Positions 31,824 to 39,987 of a DNA stretch of 40,988 nt are shown here, piece by piece. The translations under genes were made by a program, and so were the position numbers. Location of the stretch: NCBI GenBank assembly GCA_902781565.1, contig CACZJT010000040.1, positions 1-40,988 on the forward strand. Reading direction: 5' to 3'. The stretch comes from an uncultured Ruminococcus sp. (GTDB taxonomy: Bacteria > Bacillota > Clostridia > Oscillospirales > Ruminococcaceae). How positions within the stretch are numbered: the first letter of the stretch is position 1; the number at the start of each line of letters is the position of its first letter. The notes beneath the pieces were generated by a model. It did not search any database. It saw only the letters and a list, made by a program, of their open reading frames with translations, and was not told where the DNA came from.

Positions 31824-33794
31824 TCAATCCTCATCCTCGGCAGGAAGCAGAGCCCTGATGGAAAGACTGATCCTTCTCTTGTCGTAGTCGATCTCGGTGA
31901 TCTTGACATCGACCTCCTGACCTACCTTCAGGACATCGCCTACAGCGTCAACTCTCTGGTTGGCTATCTGGGAGATGTGGATAAGACCGTCAACGCCGTC
32001 GATGATCTGTGCGAAAGCGCCGAAAGCGGTGAGGGATACTACCTTAACGGTAACTACCTGACCCTCGGAGTAATTGTCGGTGAATACCTTCCAGGGGTTC
32101 TCCTCTTCCTTCTTGTAGATAAGGGATACCTTTCCTGTCTCGGGGTCTATATCCTTGATCTTGACCTCGATCTTGTCGCCGATGGAAACAACATCGGAGG
32201 GGTGCTTTACTCTCTTCCAGGAGAGGTCTATCCTGCGGACAAGACCGTCAACGCCGCCCAGGTCAACGAATACGCCGTAATCGGTTATGCTCTTTACCTC
32301 GCCCGTCATAACGTCGCCGGGCTTTGCGGTCTCGAAGAACTTAGCCTTAGCCGCATCTCTCTCCTCGCGCTCAACGGCACGGATAGAGCCTACAGCCTTC
32401 TGTCTCTGCTCGTTGACTTCAAGGATCTTGAACCTTACGTCCTTGCCCTTGAGCTCTTCAAGGTCGCCGCCTCTCGGAACAGCCTGGGAAGCGGGAATGA
32501 ACACTCTCACACCGTTGGACGAAACGATAACGCCGCCCTTGACGATGTTGGTAACGGTGCCTTCGAGAACGGTGCCGTCCTCCTTAGCCTGTGCGATCTT
32601 CTCAAGACCCAGAGCCGCGTCAACTCTTCTCTTGGAGAGCTCTACAGTGCCCTTCTCGTCGCTGGTCTGGAGAACTATCAGCGGGATAGTCTCGCCCACG
32701 GAAACGATCTCCTCGGGCTTCTTCGACTGGTCGTCGGAGAGCTCGCCGGGAAGGATATAGCCCGTGTGCTTGGTGCCTATGTCAACTATTACCTCGCCGT
32801 TGGCATTGATAGCCGTTACGGTGCCTTCTACCTTCTTCCCCTTATGTATAGTTTTGATAGTTTTCTCGAGTTCCTCCGCAAAGTTAAACTCTTCCTCCTC
32901 AACATTGTTGATGTTTTCGTTCAGTTCAGTCATGGCCTGTTGTACCTCCTCAATTATATGACCCGGCGTAGAAGCGCCGGCAGAAATCCCGATAAATTTT
33001 GCAAACCTAAGATCGCCCACCGTCGGCAGTACCTCTCTGAGCTCACGGGCGTTCTCCACGTAAAGGGTGCGGCAGTTTTTCTCGCACACCTGTGTGAGCT
33101 TGTGAGTATTCGAGCTGTTCTTGCCTCCGACAATTATCATCAAATCAGCCTGACGGGAGAGCCTTTCGGCTTCCTCCTGTCGTTTTGCGGTCGCACTGCA
33201 TATCGTATCGAACACCCTGACATCGGGGCGCTCCGAACGAAGCCAGCGGCAGCAGTCCTCCCACATCTCCTTGTTATATGTCGTCTGTGACAGAACGCAG
33301 GCAGTCCTCCCGCCGTCCTTCGGCGCGTGCTCCTCTATGAGCTTTTTCAGCTCATCCAAGTCCGCGAACACATAAGACTCCCCGCTGCAAAAGCCGCGTA
33401 TGCCCTCGACCTCGGGGTGGCTTACGTCACCCGCGATGAACACGGCAGCGCCCTGCTCCGACATTTCGAGAGCGGTCTTATGTATGCGTTCGACGAAAGG
33501 GCAGGTAGCGTCCACGATCTCGGCGCCCTTTTCCGCGAGCGCCCCGTAGACCTCTCTGCTCACTCCGTGAGAGCGGATTATCACCGTCTGTCCCGCCGTT
33601 ACCTCGTCAAGCGTCACGGCTTTACAGCCCCGCGCTTCGAGTTCCTCGACGACATTGCGATTATGGATAATCGGTCCTAATGTCACAACATTATTTCGGT
33701 TATCTAATATATTATACACTATTTTTAAGGCTCTGTCTACACCAAAACAGAAACCCGCGGTCTTTGCGCGTAAAATTTTACATTCTCTTAACAT
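31824..33794 (-). CDS. ispH-rpsA: IspH (HMBPP reductase) fused to ribosomal protein S1-type domains
   Basis: The 656-residue fusion joins IspH (about 1-285), the last enzyme of the methylerythritol phosphate isoprenoid pathway, to four S1 RNA-binding domains (about 310-650). IspH iron-sulfur ligands Cys16 (AGFCFGV), Cys98 (DATCPFV) and Cys199 (TICSAT) are present, as are the substrate motifs SHGV and the SxN near 228 (KNSSNTHK). S1 domains 3 and 4 carry the clear GxVxxIxxYGxFVD/GVDGLxH pattern. Such fusions are known in clostridia. The ATG at 33794 directly abuts the cmk stop (TAAATG) with no strong ribosome binding site of its own, so translation is probably coupled. Confidence 0.95.
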   Translation of the reverse strand: MLRECKILRAKTAGFCFGVDRALKIVYNILDNRNNVVTLGPIIHNRNVVEELEARGCKAVTLDEVTAGQTVIIRSHGVSREVYGALAEKGAEIVDATCPFVERIHKTALEMSEQGAAVFIAGDVSHPEVEGIRGFCSGESYVFADLDELKKLIEEHAPKDGGRTACVLSQTTYNKEMWEDCCRWLRSERPDVRVFDTICSATAKRQEEAERLSRQADLMIIVGGKNSSNTHKLTQVCEKNCRTLYVENARELREVLPTVGDLRFAKFIGISAGASTPGHIIEEVQQAMTELNENINNVEEEEFNFAEELEKTIKTIHKGKKVEGTVTAINANGEVIVDIGTKHTGYILPGELSDDQSKKPEEIVSVGETIPLIVLQTSDEKGTVELSKRRVDAALGLEKIAQAKEDGTVLEGTVTNIVKGGVIVSSNGVRVFIPASQAVPRGGDLEELKGKDVRFKILEVNEQRQKAVGSIRAVEREERDAAKAKFFETAKPGDVMTGEVKSITDYGVFVDLGGVDGLVRRIDLSWKRVKHPSDVVSIGDKIEVKIKDIDPETGKVSLIYKKEEENPWKVFTDNYSEGQVVTVKVVSLTAFGAFAQIIDGVDGLIHISQIANQRVDAVGDVLKVGQEVDVKITEIDYDKRRISLSIRALLPAEDED

Positions 33795-35144
33795 TTAATA
33801 CACTAATCCCGTAATGGAATCCATGATCTCCTTCTTTATCCTCTTGACATCTCCGGTCGTTGCGGAGGTCACGCCTATCTCCGCTGGGTCTATAGGCTTG
33901 CCGTAGCGAACCACGACCTTGCTTCCTTTCGTGAGCTTTTCGCCCTCGAAGTTTATCCCCACGGGCACCACCTTGGTCTGTGCTACAGCCGCGATGAGCG
34001 CCACGCCCGTCTTGCCCCTGGCGACCTTGCCGTCCTTCGAGCGCGTGCCCTCGGGGAAGATAACAAGATTTCGTCCGCTTTCGAGCTTGTCTATGGAAGT
34101 GTCTATGACCGATGTATCCCCCGCGCCCCTGACCACGGGGAAAGCCCCGAAGGTCTTTATGAGCCACGTAAAGAAGATGTTCTTATGGAACAGCTCGTCC
34201 TTAGCCATGTAGGAGATAGGCACCCTCGCCCCCAGCGCTATCAGCACGGGGTCGGCATAGCTTCTGTGGTTCGAGGCGAACACGTTCCCGCCGTCGGTCG
34301 GCACATTCTCCAGCCCCTCGTATGTGAGATCGTACTTATGCTTCATGATGAAGGTCACGATCACGCGGAGCAAGTTGTAGAAAAACTGCCTTACGGGGTT
34401 GAGCCTATGCGTCTTTGTGACGGGGCGGACGGGCATCATCTCCCGTTCACTGCGCTTCTTTTTTTTTTCGTCCGAGGGCTTCTTCGCAGCCTCGGCAGCC
34501 CTGACGATCTCGTCCACGACCTGATCTATGGTCATGGAGGTGGAGTCTATCACCGCCGCGTCCTCCGCCTGTTTCAGCGGGGCAATGTCGCGGTGAGTAT
34601 CGTTGTAGTCGCGCTGTTCGATATCGGCGAGCACTTCCTCATAAGTGGAAGGGTCGCCCTTTTCCTGCAATTCCTTAAAGCGGCGGTTCGCGCGTTCCTC
34701 GGCGGAAGCCGTCAGGAACAGCTTGACCTGCGCATTGGGCAGGACAACCGTGCCGATATCCCTGCCGTCCATGATGATGTCGTTCCCGGCGGCAATGTTC
34801 CGCTGAGTTTCGAGCAGGAACTCCCGCACCGCAGACAGCTTTGCAACTGCCGAAGCGCCCATAGACACCTCGGGGGTGCGTATCTTATCCGAAACGTCCT
34901 CGCCGTTGACGAGGACAGCCTGTGTGCCCTCGCGGTAGGCAAGCTCTATTTTAAGCCCCTGCAAGCTCCCGGTGACAGCCTGTTCGTCGGCTGTATCTAT
35001 GCCGCGGCTCATGGCGTTATAGGCTATCGAGCGGTACATAGCGCCCGTATCCACGTAAACGAAGCCGAGCCTTTTCGCCGCGAGCTTCGCGATGGTGGAC
35101 TTACCCGCGCCCGAGGGTCCGTCAAGTGCGATATTTATACCCAT
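33795..35144 (-). CDS. cmk-plsC: Cytidylate kinase fused to 1-acylglycerol-3-phosphate acyltransferase
   Basis: The 449-residue protein joins a CMP kinase (about 1-222) to a PlsC acyltransferase (about 245-449) through a Lys/Glu/Arg-rich linker. Cmk: P-loop GPSGAGKST (9-17), DTGAMYR, GRDIGTVV and RDYNDTHRD. PlsC: NHRSYAD (the H-x4-D acyltransferase motif), FPVVRGAG, FPEGTRS and VPVGI. One gene therefore supplies both CDP for nucleotide pools and phosphatidic acid for membranes. AAAGGAG precedes the ATG at 35144. It is followed without a gap by ispH-rpsA, the usual clostridial neighbourhood cmk-plsC-ispH-rpsA. Confidence 0.95.
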   Translation of the reverse strand: MGINIALDGPSGAGKSTIAKLAAKRLGFVYVDTGAMYRSIAYNAMSRGIDTADEQAVTGSLQGLKIELAYREGTQAVLVNGEDVSDKIRTPEVSMGASAVAKLSAVREFLLETQRNIAAGNDIIMDGRDIGTVVLPNAQVKLFLTASAEERANRRFKELQEKGDPSTYEEVLADIEQRDYNDTHRDIAPLKQAEDAAVIDSTSMTIDQVVDEIVRAAEAAKKPSDEKKKKRSEREMMPVRPVTKTHRLNPVRQFFYNLLRVIVTFIMKHKYDLTYEGLENVPTDGGNVFASNHRSYADPVLIALGARVPISYMAKDELFHKNIFFTWLIKTFGAFPVVRGAGDTSVIDTSIDKLESGRNLVIFPEGTRSKDGKVARGKTGVALIAAVAQTKVVPVGINFEGEKLTKGSKVVVRYGKPIDPAEIGVTSATTGDVKRIKKEIMDSITGLVY

Positions 35145-35183
35145 ACCGATACTCCTTTTACTTCATGCGGTCATTGTCCGCAT

Positions 35184-35217
35184 ATTATATTATTGCACAA
35201 AATCCCGAAAAAATCAA
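35184..35217 (-). promoter_or_regulatory. Possible promoter of cmk-plsC
   Basis: TTGATT (35217-35212) and AATAAT (35194-35189) are 17 bp apart on the minus strand, and a TATAAT (35189-35184) overlaps. An ATGCGG-TCATTGT-CCGCAT hairpin at 35164-35182 would lie in the leader, next to the ribosome binding site. Confidence 0.45.
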
Positions 35218-35260
35218 GAGCGTGCCGAAAAAATCATCTTATTTTCACATTCCGAACTTT

Positions 35261-35652
35261 TTTCGCAAAACCCCGTAAGCATACGCCGCCGCATACGCCC
35301 CATACACCCCCCGGACACTGTATAATACACCTGAAACCATTGAAATTACAGGGTATAGACACCAAGACACCTTATTTTTATATTTGGGAGAGTGTTTGAT
35401 AAAAGCACCCGTTGCAGCCGTGAAACACATCATCATCGGAAGCGGGGTATGTGTCCGCTGTAAATATATGAGCAAGTCAGAAAAATGGTGTCCGGGTGTC
35501 TTCTCCCTGTAAAATCAACGGTTTCGGGTGTCTGCCTCGGTGTATGCCCGGACACCGACGCCGTCAGAAAAGACTTCTCTGTCTTGACGGTCTTGAACCC
35601 GAACGGCTCCCGTCCATCGAGAGATCGACGCCCGATACACGCTCCGGCTGTA
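35261..35652 (-). repeat. Tandem duplication, copy A (distal)
   Basis: About 390 bp nearly identical to copy B (offset 406 bp at one end, 413 at the other). It contains a duplicate of the last approximately 27 codons of the AIM24 gene plus its downstream region, but no gene start. Small open frames inside it follow the duplication and have no ribosome binding site. The long-range arms are GGTGTCCGGG (35487-35496) and CCCGGACACC (35547-35556). Confidence 0.88.
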
Positions 35653-35666
35653 AATTTATGAGCAGG

Positions 35667-36067
35667 TTTCGCAAAACCCCGTAAGCATACGCCGCCGCAT
35701 ACGCCCCATACACCCACCAGACACTGTATAATACACCTGAAACCGTTGAAATTACAGGGTATAGACACCAAGACACCTTATTTTTATATTTGGGAGAGTG
35801 TTTGATAAAAGCACCCGTTGCAGCCGTGAAACACATCATCGTCGGAAGCGGAGTATGTGTTCACTGTAAATATATAGTATAAATATATAAGCAACCCCGA
35901 AAAACGGCGTATAGGCGTATACTCCCCGTAAAACCAACGGTTTGGGGCGTATACGTCCGCGTATATCCATACGCCGTCAGAAAAGACTTCTCTGCCTTGA
36001 GGGTCTTGAACCCGAACGGCTCCCGTCCATCGAGAGATCGACACCCGATACACGCTCCATCGGCTGT
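35667..36067 (-). repeat. Tandem duplication, copy B (proximal, includes the AIM24 3' end)
   Basis: About 400 bp covering the native end of the AIM24 gene and its 3' region. Copies A and B agree except in one patch, where the arms here are GGCGTAT (35906-35912) and ATACGCC (35969-35975). The patch ends directly at the AIM24 stop codon. Confidence 0.88.
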
Positions 36068-36720
36068 ATTATCACCGTGGCGTGGGACTGGGGTCCCCAC
36101 TCGAACATATACGATTCGCCCGAGCTCTGACCTATGAAGTTGCGCCAGGAGATGTCCGTGCGCATGGTGGGGTCGGCGCCTATCCAGCAGACCGTCGCAT
36201 CGGGGTCGGCTTCTATTGTGCTTCCCGACTGTATGTTGCTCATGACAAGGGGGTTGCCGTCCACAAGCACCGCCACATACGCCTCGGGACCCTGCCCCGT
36301 AAGCGTCGAGGTCGCAAGACCCTTCTGCGATACGACGCCCTGTCCGAGAAAACGCACGCCGTACTTGCAGTCCCGCGTGAATGCAAGGATATTCTCACTC
36401 TCCACCGAGATGGACTCTCCGTTCATCAGATGATACACGACAACGTGCTGCTGGTCGTTGGCGTAGTATGTCACGCTGTCGCCGCTGAATTCCACCTTCA
36501 TGAGCGGCAGGTTCTCGCCCGTAAGACGGCGGGTGATCTGCCCTAAAAGCGCCTGCCCGAAGCCCTCCTGCGGTCCCAGCATGACCTTTGTAAAGGTGTA
36601 ATTCTTGGCGCCCACGCACTCGCCGCCGATGAAAGCGCCCGCTTTCGTAAACACGAAATCGCCCGCGCCCTGATTCGTTATGCGCAGACACAGTTCGTTC
36701 ATTGTCTCAAAAGTAACCAT
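35977..36720 (-). CDS. AIM24 family protein (TIGR00266-like)
   Basis: The 247-residue beta-sandwich protein has the AIM24 landmarks FTKAGAFIGG, LGPQEGFGQALLGQITRRLTGENLPLMKVEF, VESENILAF and QKGLATSTLTGQGP, and ends with a segment shared with TerD-associated members (GESYMFEWGPQSHATVIIQP then ERVSGVDLSMDG). Function of the family is not settled. The ATG at 36720 follows GGAGGATAAA; the 33 upstream open codons lie in terD. The last 27 or so residues are the part duplicated in copy A. It is 17 bp after terD on the same strand, in one operon. Confidence 0.88.
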   Translation of the reverse strand: MVTFETMNELCLRITNQGAGDFVFTKAGAFIGGECVGAKNYTFTKVMLGPQEGFGQALLGQITRRLTGENLPLMKVEFSGDSVTYYANDQQHVVVYHLMNGESISVESENILAFTRDCKYGVRFLGQGVVSQKGLATSTLTGQGPEAYVAVLVDGNPLVMSNIQSGSTIEADPDATVCWIGADPTMRTDISWRNFIGQSSGESYMFEWGPQSHATVIIQPMERVSGVDLSMDGSRSGSRPSRQRSLF

Positions 36721-36737
36721 TTTATCCTCCAAACGCC

Positions 36738-38399
36738 CTATTCCAGCGCCACGCCGTACATGGAGCAGAATCCCGCAAGATCGCGGTTCACTCCAGAGCC
36801 GACGGCGTTGAATTTCCATGTTCCCTTGTATCTGTAAAGCTCCCCGACCACGAGCGCCGTTACCGCGCTGTTGCGCTCGGTCAGCTCGAAGCGGGCTATC
36901 TCTCTGCCCGTCACGCTGTTGATGAGCCGCGCGTAGACCATCGGCACCATGCCGAAGTTCAGCGACCGCTCAAAGGCTTCATATAGTGTGATAGCCACCG
37001 CCACGCGCTCGATCCCCGGGTCTATGCTCATGAGGTTTATCTCTATCGCCGCGTCGTCGGGATTTGAGGGGTCGGTGTCGTAGACGTTGTATTTCACGCT
37101 GCCGTCGGGACTTTGGGGCTGTCCGTAGAAGATGAACCACTCGTCCGCGGGCACCCGCTGACTGCCGCCCAGCATGAAAGCCGAAGCGTCAGGCTCACAG
37201 CGATCGTCGGAGGTCTCCCACCCGAGGCATATCTTGATATGAGTGAGCGGGGGCTCTCCCGCCGCTTCGAGGGCTATCTTCTGACCCTTGATTATCTGCC
37301 TGCCCTCTGCGGGAGCACGCCTGCGGTTTATCTTTGGCTTCGGAGCGCTCTGCTGAGGAGCGGGAGCATTGACCGCAGGATTCGGGTCAAAGCTCGCCGC
37401 CGCGTTGGGGTTGTACCCTCCCGACTGTGCGGGCATAGGATTCGGGTCGAAACTCGTTGCCGCGTTCGGGTTGTACCCTCCCGACTGTGCGGGCGCGGGA
37501 TTCGGATTGAAGCTCGCCGCCGCGTTGGGGTTGTACCCTCCCGACTGTGCGGGCGCGGGATTCGGGTTGAAGCTCGCCGCCGCGTTGGGGTTGTACCCTC
37601 CCGACTGTGCGGGCGCAGGATTCGGGTTGAAGCTCGTTGCCGCGTTGGGGTTATACCCTCCCGACTGTGCGGGCGCAGGGTTGGGACTGAAGCTCGACAT
37701 CGCGTTCGGACTTCCCGCCGAACTGTACGCCTGCTGAACGTTCCCCGACGACCGATAGGCAGGCTGTGCTGTGCTGTTGAACACGGCAGTCATGTCGCTG
37801 CCCGAATTGTAAGCAGTGTTGGTCAGCCCGTTCTGTGCGGGAGTGTAGTTGTTCTGCTGCGCGGGGAAGCCGTACTGCGGCGAGGGCTGCTGCTGCCCGT
37901 ACATCGGCTGAGCGTAGTTGTTCTGCTGTCCGTAGGGCTGCTGTGCGGGCTGAGCATAGCCGTTCTGCTGTCCGTAGGGCTGCTGTGTCGGCTGACCGTA
38001 AGCGCCCTGCTGTCCGTAAGGCTGCTGCTGCGGGGGCTGTGAGTAGTTGTTCTGCCTGTTGTAATTCGGCTGCTGCGGCTGTGTGATGCCGAGACTGTCG
38101 GTAATGCCCGACATCCCGCCGCTCCCCATCATAGAGCCTGCGGCAAAGCCCAGACCTGCCGCGCCCACAAGTCCCATTGCGGAGTTCATTCCGCCCATGC
38201 CGCCAATACCGCCCATTCCGAGACCCGAGCCCAAGCCCAAGCCCATGTCCGAACCCAACATCGGACGTGCGAAGCCTGCGGGCATATTCATTATATTATG
38301 CTGATCGTAGCAGCCCATGATACGCGGCGCACCCAGCCCCGTCATGAGCGAATCCTGATCGAGCGCCCCGAAAGACATCATCGGGATACGAAAAGGCAT
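36738..38399 (-). CDS. TerD-domain protein with a long prion-like, repeat-rich N-terminus
   Basis: The 553-residue protein ends in a TerD domain (about 365-553) with DASAFML, FIFYGQPQSPDGSV, AIEINLMSI and VGELYRYKGTWKF, a fold that binds calcium in relatives from tellurite/stress operons. Ahead of it are a Gly/Met-rich stretch (about 45-95), a Gln/Asn/Tyr/Pro stretch with QQPYGQQ repeats (about 105-190) and six 20-residue repeats of the type SFNPNPAPAQSGGYNPNAAA (about 235-345). There is no signal peptide. The N-terminal two thirds should be disordered and may phase-separate or polymerise. The ATG at 38399 follows GGGGGAGG. It is the first gene of an operon with AIM24. Confidence 0.88.
   Translation of the reverse strand: MPFRIPMMSFGALDQDSLMTGLGAPRIMGCYDQHNIMNMPAGFARPMLGSDMGLGLGSGLGMGGIGGMGGMNSAMGLVGAAGLGFAAGSMMGSGGMSGITDSLGITQPQQPNYNRQNNYSQPPQQQPYGQQGAYGQPTQQPYGQQNGYAQPAQQPYGQQNNYAQPMYGQQQPSPQYGFPAQQNNYTPAQNGLTNTAYNSGSDMTAVFNSTAQPAYRSSGNVQQAYSSAGSPNAMSSFSPNPAPAQSGGYNPNAATSFNPNPAPAQSGGYNPNAAASFNPNPAPAQSGGYNPNAAASFNPNPAPAQSGGYNPNAATSFDPNPMPAQSGGYNPNAAASFDPNPAVNAPAPQQSAPKPKINRRRAPAEGRQIIKGQKIALEAAGEPPLTHIKICLGWETSDDRCEPDASAFMLGGSQRVPADEWFIFYGQPQSPDGSVKYNVYDTDPSNPDDAAIEINLMSIDPGIERVAVAITLYEAFERSLNFGMVPMVYARLINSVTGREIARFELTERNSAVTALVVGELYRYKGTWKFNAVGSGVNRDLAGFCSMYGVALE
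37380..37694 (-). repeat. Six 60-bp in-frame repeats within the terD-like gene
   Basis: The period is exactly 60 bp, encoding 20 residues. Copies differ mostly by silent or conservative changes (Asn/Asp/Ser at position 3, Ala/Thr before Ser-Phe, Ala/Met in PAPAQ). Copy number is likely to vary between strains. Confidence 0.93.
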
Positions 38400-38434
38400 A
38401 AAACGACCTCCCCCACACAAGAATATACGCTTTT

Positions 38435-38463
38435 ATTATACCACACGTACTGCGGATTGTCAA
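38435..38463 (-). promoter_or_regulatory. Consensus promoter of the terD-AIM24 operon
   Basis: TTGACA (38463-38458) and TATAAT (38440-38435) on the minus strand with a 17-bp spacer: a perfect match at both boxes. Confidence 0.88.
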
Positions 38464-38481
38464 GCGTCCGTGGAAACAAAA

Positions 38482-38508
38482 ATGCCGCCCCCTGCGCGGG
38501 AACGGCAT
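38482..38508 (-). terminator. Terminator of the HPr gene
   Basis: On the minus strand ATGCCG (38508-38503) pairs with CGGCAT (38487-38482) with CCC/GGG pairing inside, followed by TTTTTGTTT. It lies between the HPr stop and the terD promoter. Confidence 0.85.
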
Positions 38509-38526
38509 ATATATACGGTTCAAAAC

Positions 38527-38799
38527 TTAACGGGCTTCCTCGGCGAAACCGCTGTCAACGAGGTCTACCAGACCCTCTACCGCAGCCTGCTCGTCAGCGC
38601 CGTCGGCAATTATCCTGATGGAAGTGCCGCCAACGATACCGAGAGAAAGGATACCGAGTAAGCTCTTGGCGTTTACTCTCCTGTCCTCCTTCTCGATCCA
38701 GATCGAGGACTTGAACTCGTTAGCCTTCTGGATAAAGAAAGTAGCGGGACGTGCGTGAAGACCTACCTGATTCTGTACAACTACATCTTTAACGTACAT
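38527..38799 (-). CDS. ptsH: HPr, PTS phosphocarrier protein
   Basis: The 90-residue phosphocarrier accepts phosphate from enzyme I on His15 (GLHARPA) and can be regulated by phosphorylation at Ser46 (NAKSLLGI); both residues are present, so it is HPr rather than Crh. The ATG at 38799 is preceded by GGAGAGG, whose bases would otherwise form the first codons of a longer frame. No enzyme I gene is within the window. The long leader (about 130 nt) may carry regulation. HPr is the usual donor for EIIA, but the EIIA-like protein at 272-763 could not accept from it. Confidence 0.95.
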   Translation of the reverse strand: MYVKDVVVQNQVGLHARPATFFIQKANEFKSSIWIEKEDRRVNAKSLLGILSLGIVGGTSIRIIADGADEQAAVEGLVDLVDSGFAEEAR

Positions 38800-38836
38800 A
38801 AGAAACCTCTCCATTCATAATTCATATTGTTCAGCC

Positions 38837-39133
38837 TGTACAGCGCACCGAAACACCTCCGAGTGTATCCCGAACACCCTCAGACGCCTTTCAGTCCGTT
38901 ATCTTGTACATCTGTTTTTTGCTTCCGCTAATATAATTATAGCGCAGACTTTTCATTTCGTCAACGCAAAAAATCACCAAAGCGCCGTTTTTCCGAAAAT
39001 TTCTAACCTTTATACAAATTCAAAACGAAATTCGAGGATTTGATTTGTACACTCCTAACAAAATAAATTGCAAATTATGTTTACTTGTACAAATTGATTT
39101 AACAATAAATTTTTTAAAGTCACATTCTGTACA
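38837..39133. promoter_or_regulatory. Intergenic region with five TGTACA palindromes
   Basis: Between ptsH and trmD there is no gene in 38815-39150. TGTACA occurs at 38837, 38905, 39046, 39086 and 39128. The first two fall in the predicted ptsH leader, the others upstream of its promoter. Repeated short palindromes could be operator half-sites, although spacing is irregular. The rest is AT-rich and unremarkable. Confidence 0.4.
38936..38964 (-). promoter_or_regulatory. Promoter of ptsH
   Basis: TTGACG (38964-38959) and TATAAT (38941-38936) on the minus strand with a 17-bp spacer. Confidence 0.75.
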
Positions 39134-39150
39134 TTTTCTTTCGGGTATTA

Positions 39151-39870
39151 TCAATTAACATTATGCAATGTAGCTAAATCATCGTCGCTCAGTTCAGCGT
39201 TTTCGAGCAATTCGGGACGCTTTTTCAGGGTGTTCAGAAGCGACTGCTCCCGCCGCCACTTTAGTATATTCGCATGATGCCCCGAAAGCAGCACGGGCGG
39301 AACTGCTTCGCCCTCCCACACCTCGGGGCGGGTATACTGTGGGTATTCGAGCAGTCCGCTGAAATGGCTCTCGTCCTCGTAACAGTCGGGCTGTGACAGC
39401 ACCCCGTCAAGCGTGCGAACGATACAGTCTATCAGCACCAGCGCGGGAAGCTCCCCGCCCGAAACAACGTAGTCCCCTATGGATATCTCCTCGGGGGCTA
39501 TCCTGTCAAGCACCCGCTGGTCTACCCCCTCGTAGTGTCCGCAGAGAATGAAAATGTCGCTCATCTGCGCCAGCTCCAGCGCCCGCTTCTGCGTGAGTGT
39601 CTTTCCCTGCGGGGACATATATATCGCATGGGGGCGGCGTTCGCCGCATATGGCTTTATAGCAGTCCCAAATGGGCTGAGCCTGCATGAGCATACCCTGC
39701 CGTTCGCTGTAAGGGGTATCGTCCACGCGGCGGTGCTTGTCGGCGGTGTAGTCGCGGATATTGTGGCAGTAAGCCTCAAAAAGCCCGCGTTTCCGCGCCC
39801 TGCCGATAACGCTCTCATCGAGCGCACGATCCATAAATTCGGGAAAAAGTGTCGCTATGTCGAATCTCAT
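39151..39870 (-). CDS. trmD: tRNA (guanine-37-N1)-methyltransferase TrmD
   Basis: The 239-residue SPOUT enzyme methylates G37 next to the anticodon. FDIATLFPEF, the knot segments FILCGHYEGVDQRVLD and EISIGDYVVSGGELPALVLID, and LLEYPQYTRPE are intact. The loop near residues 54-60, usually a run of glycines before GM, reads YSERQGM here, an unusual change in a conserved loop. It normally follows rimM; here 406 bp with a convergent toxin-like module separate them. Confidence 0.94.
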   Translation of the reverse strand: MRFDIATLFPEFMDRALDESVIGRARKRGLFEAYCHNIRDYTADKHRRVDDTPYSERQGMLMQAQPIWDCYKAICGERRPHAIYMSPQGKTLTQKRALELAQMSDIFILCGHYEGVDQRVLDRIAPEEISIGDYVVSGGELPALVLIDCIVRTLDGVLSQPDCYEDESHFSGLLEYPQYTRPEVWEGEAVPPVLLSGHHANILKWRREQSLLNTLKKRPELLENAELSDDDLATLHNVN

Positions 39871-39894
39871 GTAACATATCTCCGTAATTCTTAC

Positions 39895-39923
39895 TTTACA
39901 AAGCGTGAAAAATGTGTTATAAT
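39895..39923 (+). promoter_or_regulatory. Promoter of the small toxin-like mRNA (RNA I)
   Basis: TTTACA (39895-39900) and TATAAT (39918-39923) with an exact 17-bp spacer, directed opposite to trmD and rimM. The predicted start is near 39930. Confidence 0.82.
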
Positions 39924-39929
39924 GTCATT

Positions 39930-39960
39930 AAGCCCTGCTTCTGAAAAGCTATTTTGGCTT
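39930..39960 (+). other. 5' stem-loop of RNA I ahead of the ribosome binding site
   Basis: AAGCC (39930-39934) pairs with GGCTT (39956-39960), with GCTT/AAGC inside. It ends one base before GGAAAGGAG, so folding of the 5' end could hide or pause the ribosome binding site, as the 5' stem-loop does in par RNA I. Confidence 0.5.
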
Positions 39961-39970
39961 GGAAAGGAGT

Positions 39971-39987
39971 TGAATTTAATGCTGACC
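39971..39987 (+). repeat. Direct repeat over the toxin start codon (copy 1)
   Basis: 17 nt ending in TAATGCTGACC and containing the toxin ATG. It matches 40182-40198 at 16 of 17 positions. Confidence 0.9.

Noticed and set aside
35245..35839. Small left-going open frames (76-112 codons) within the tandem duplication
   Set aside because: They lack ribosome binding sites, follow the duplicated DNA in different frames, and resemble no protein.
37380..37694. Regular 60-bp repeats considered as a CRISPR array
   Set aside because: They are in frame, encode a 20-residue repeat of the TerD-like protein, have no unique spacers, and no cas genes are nearby.
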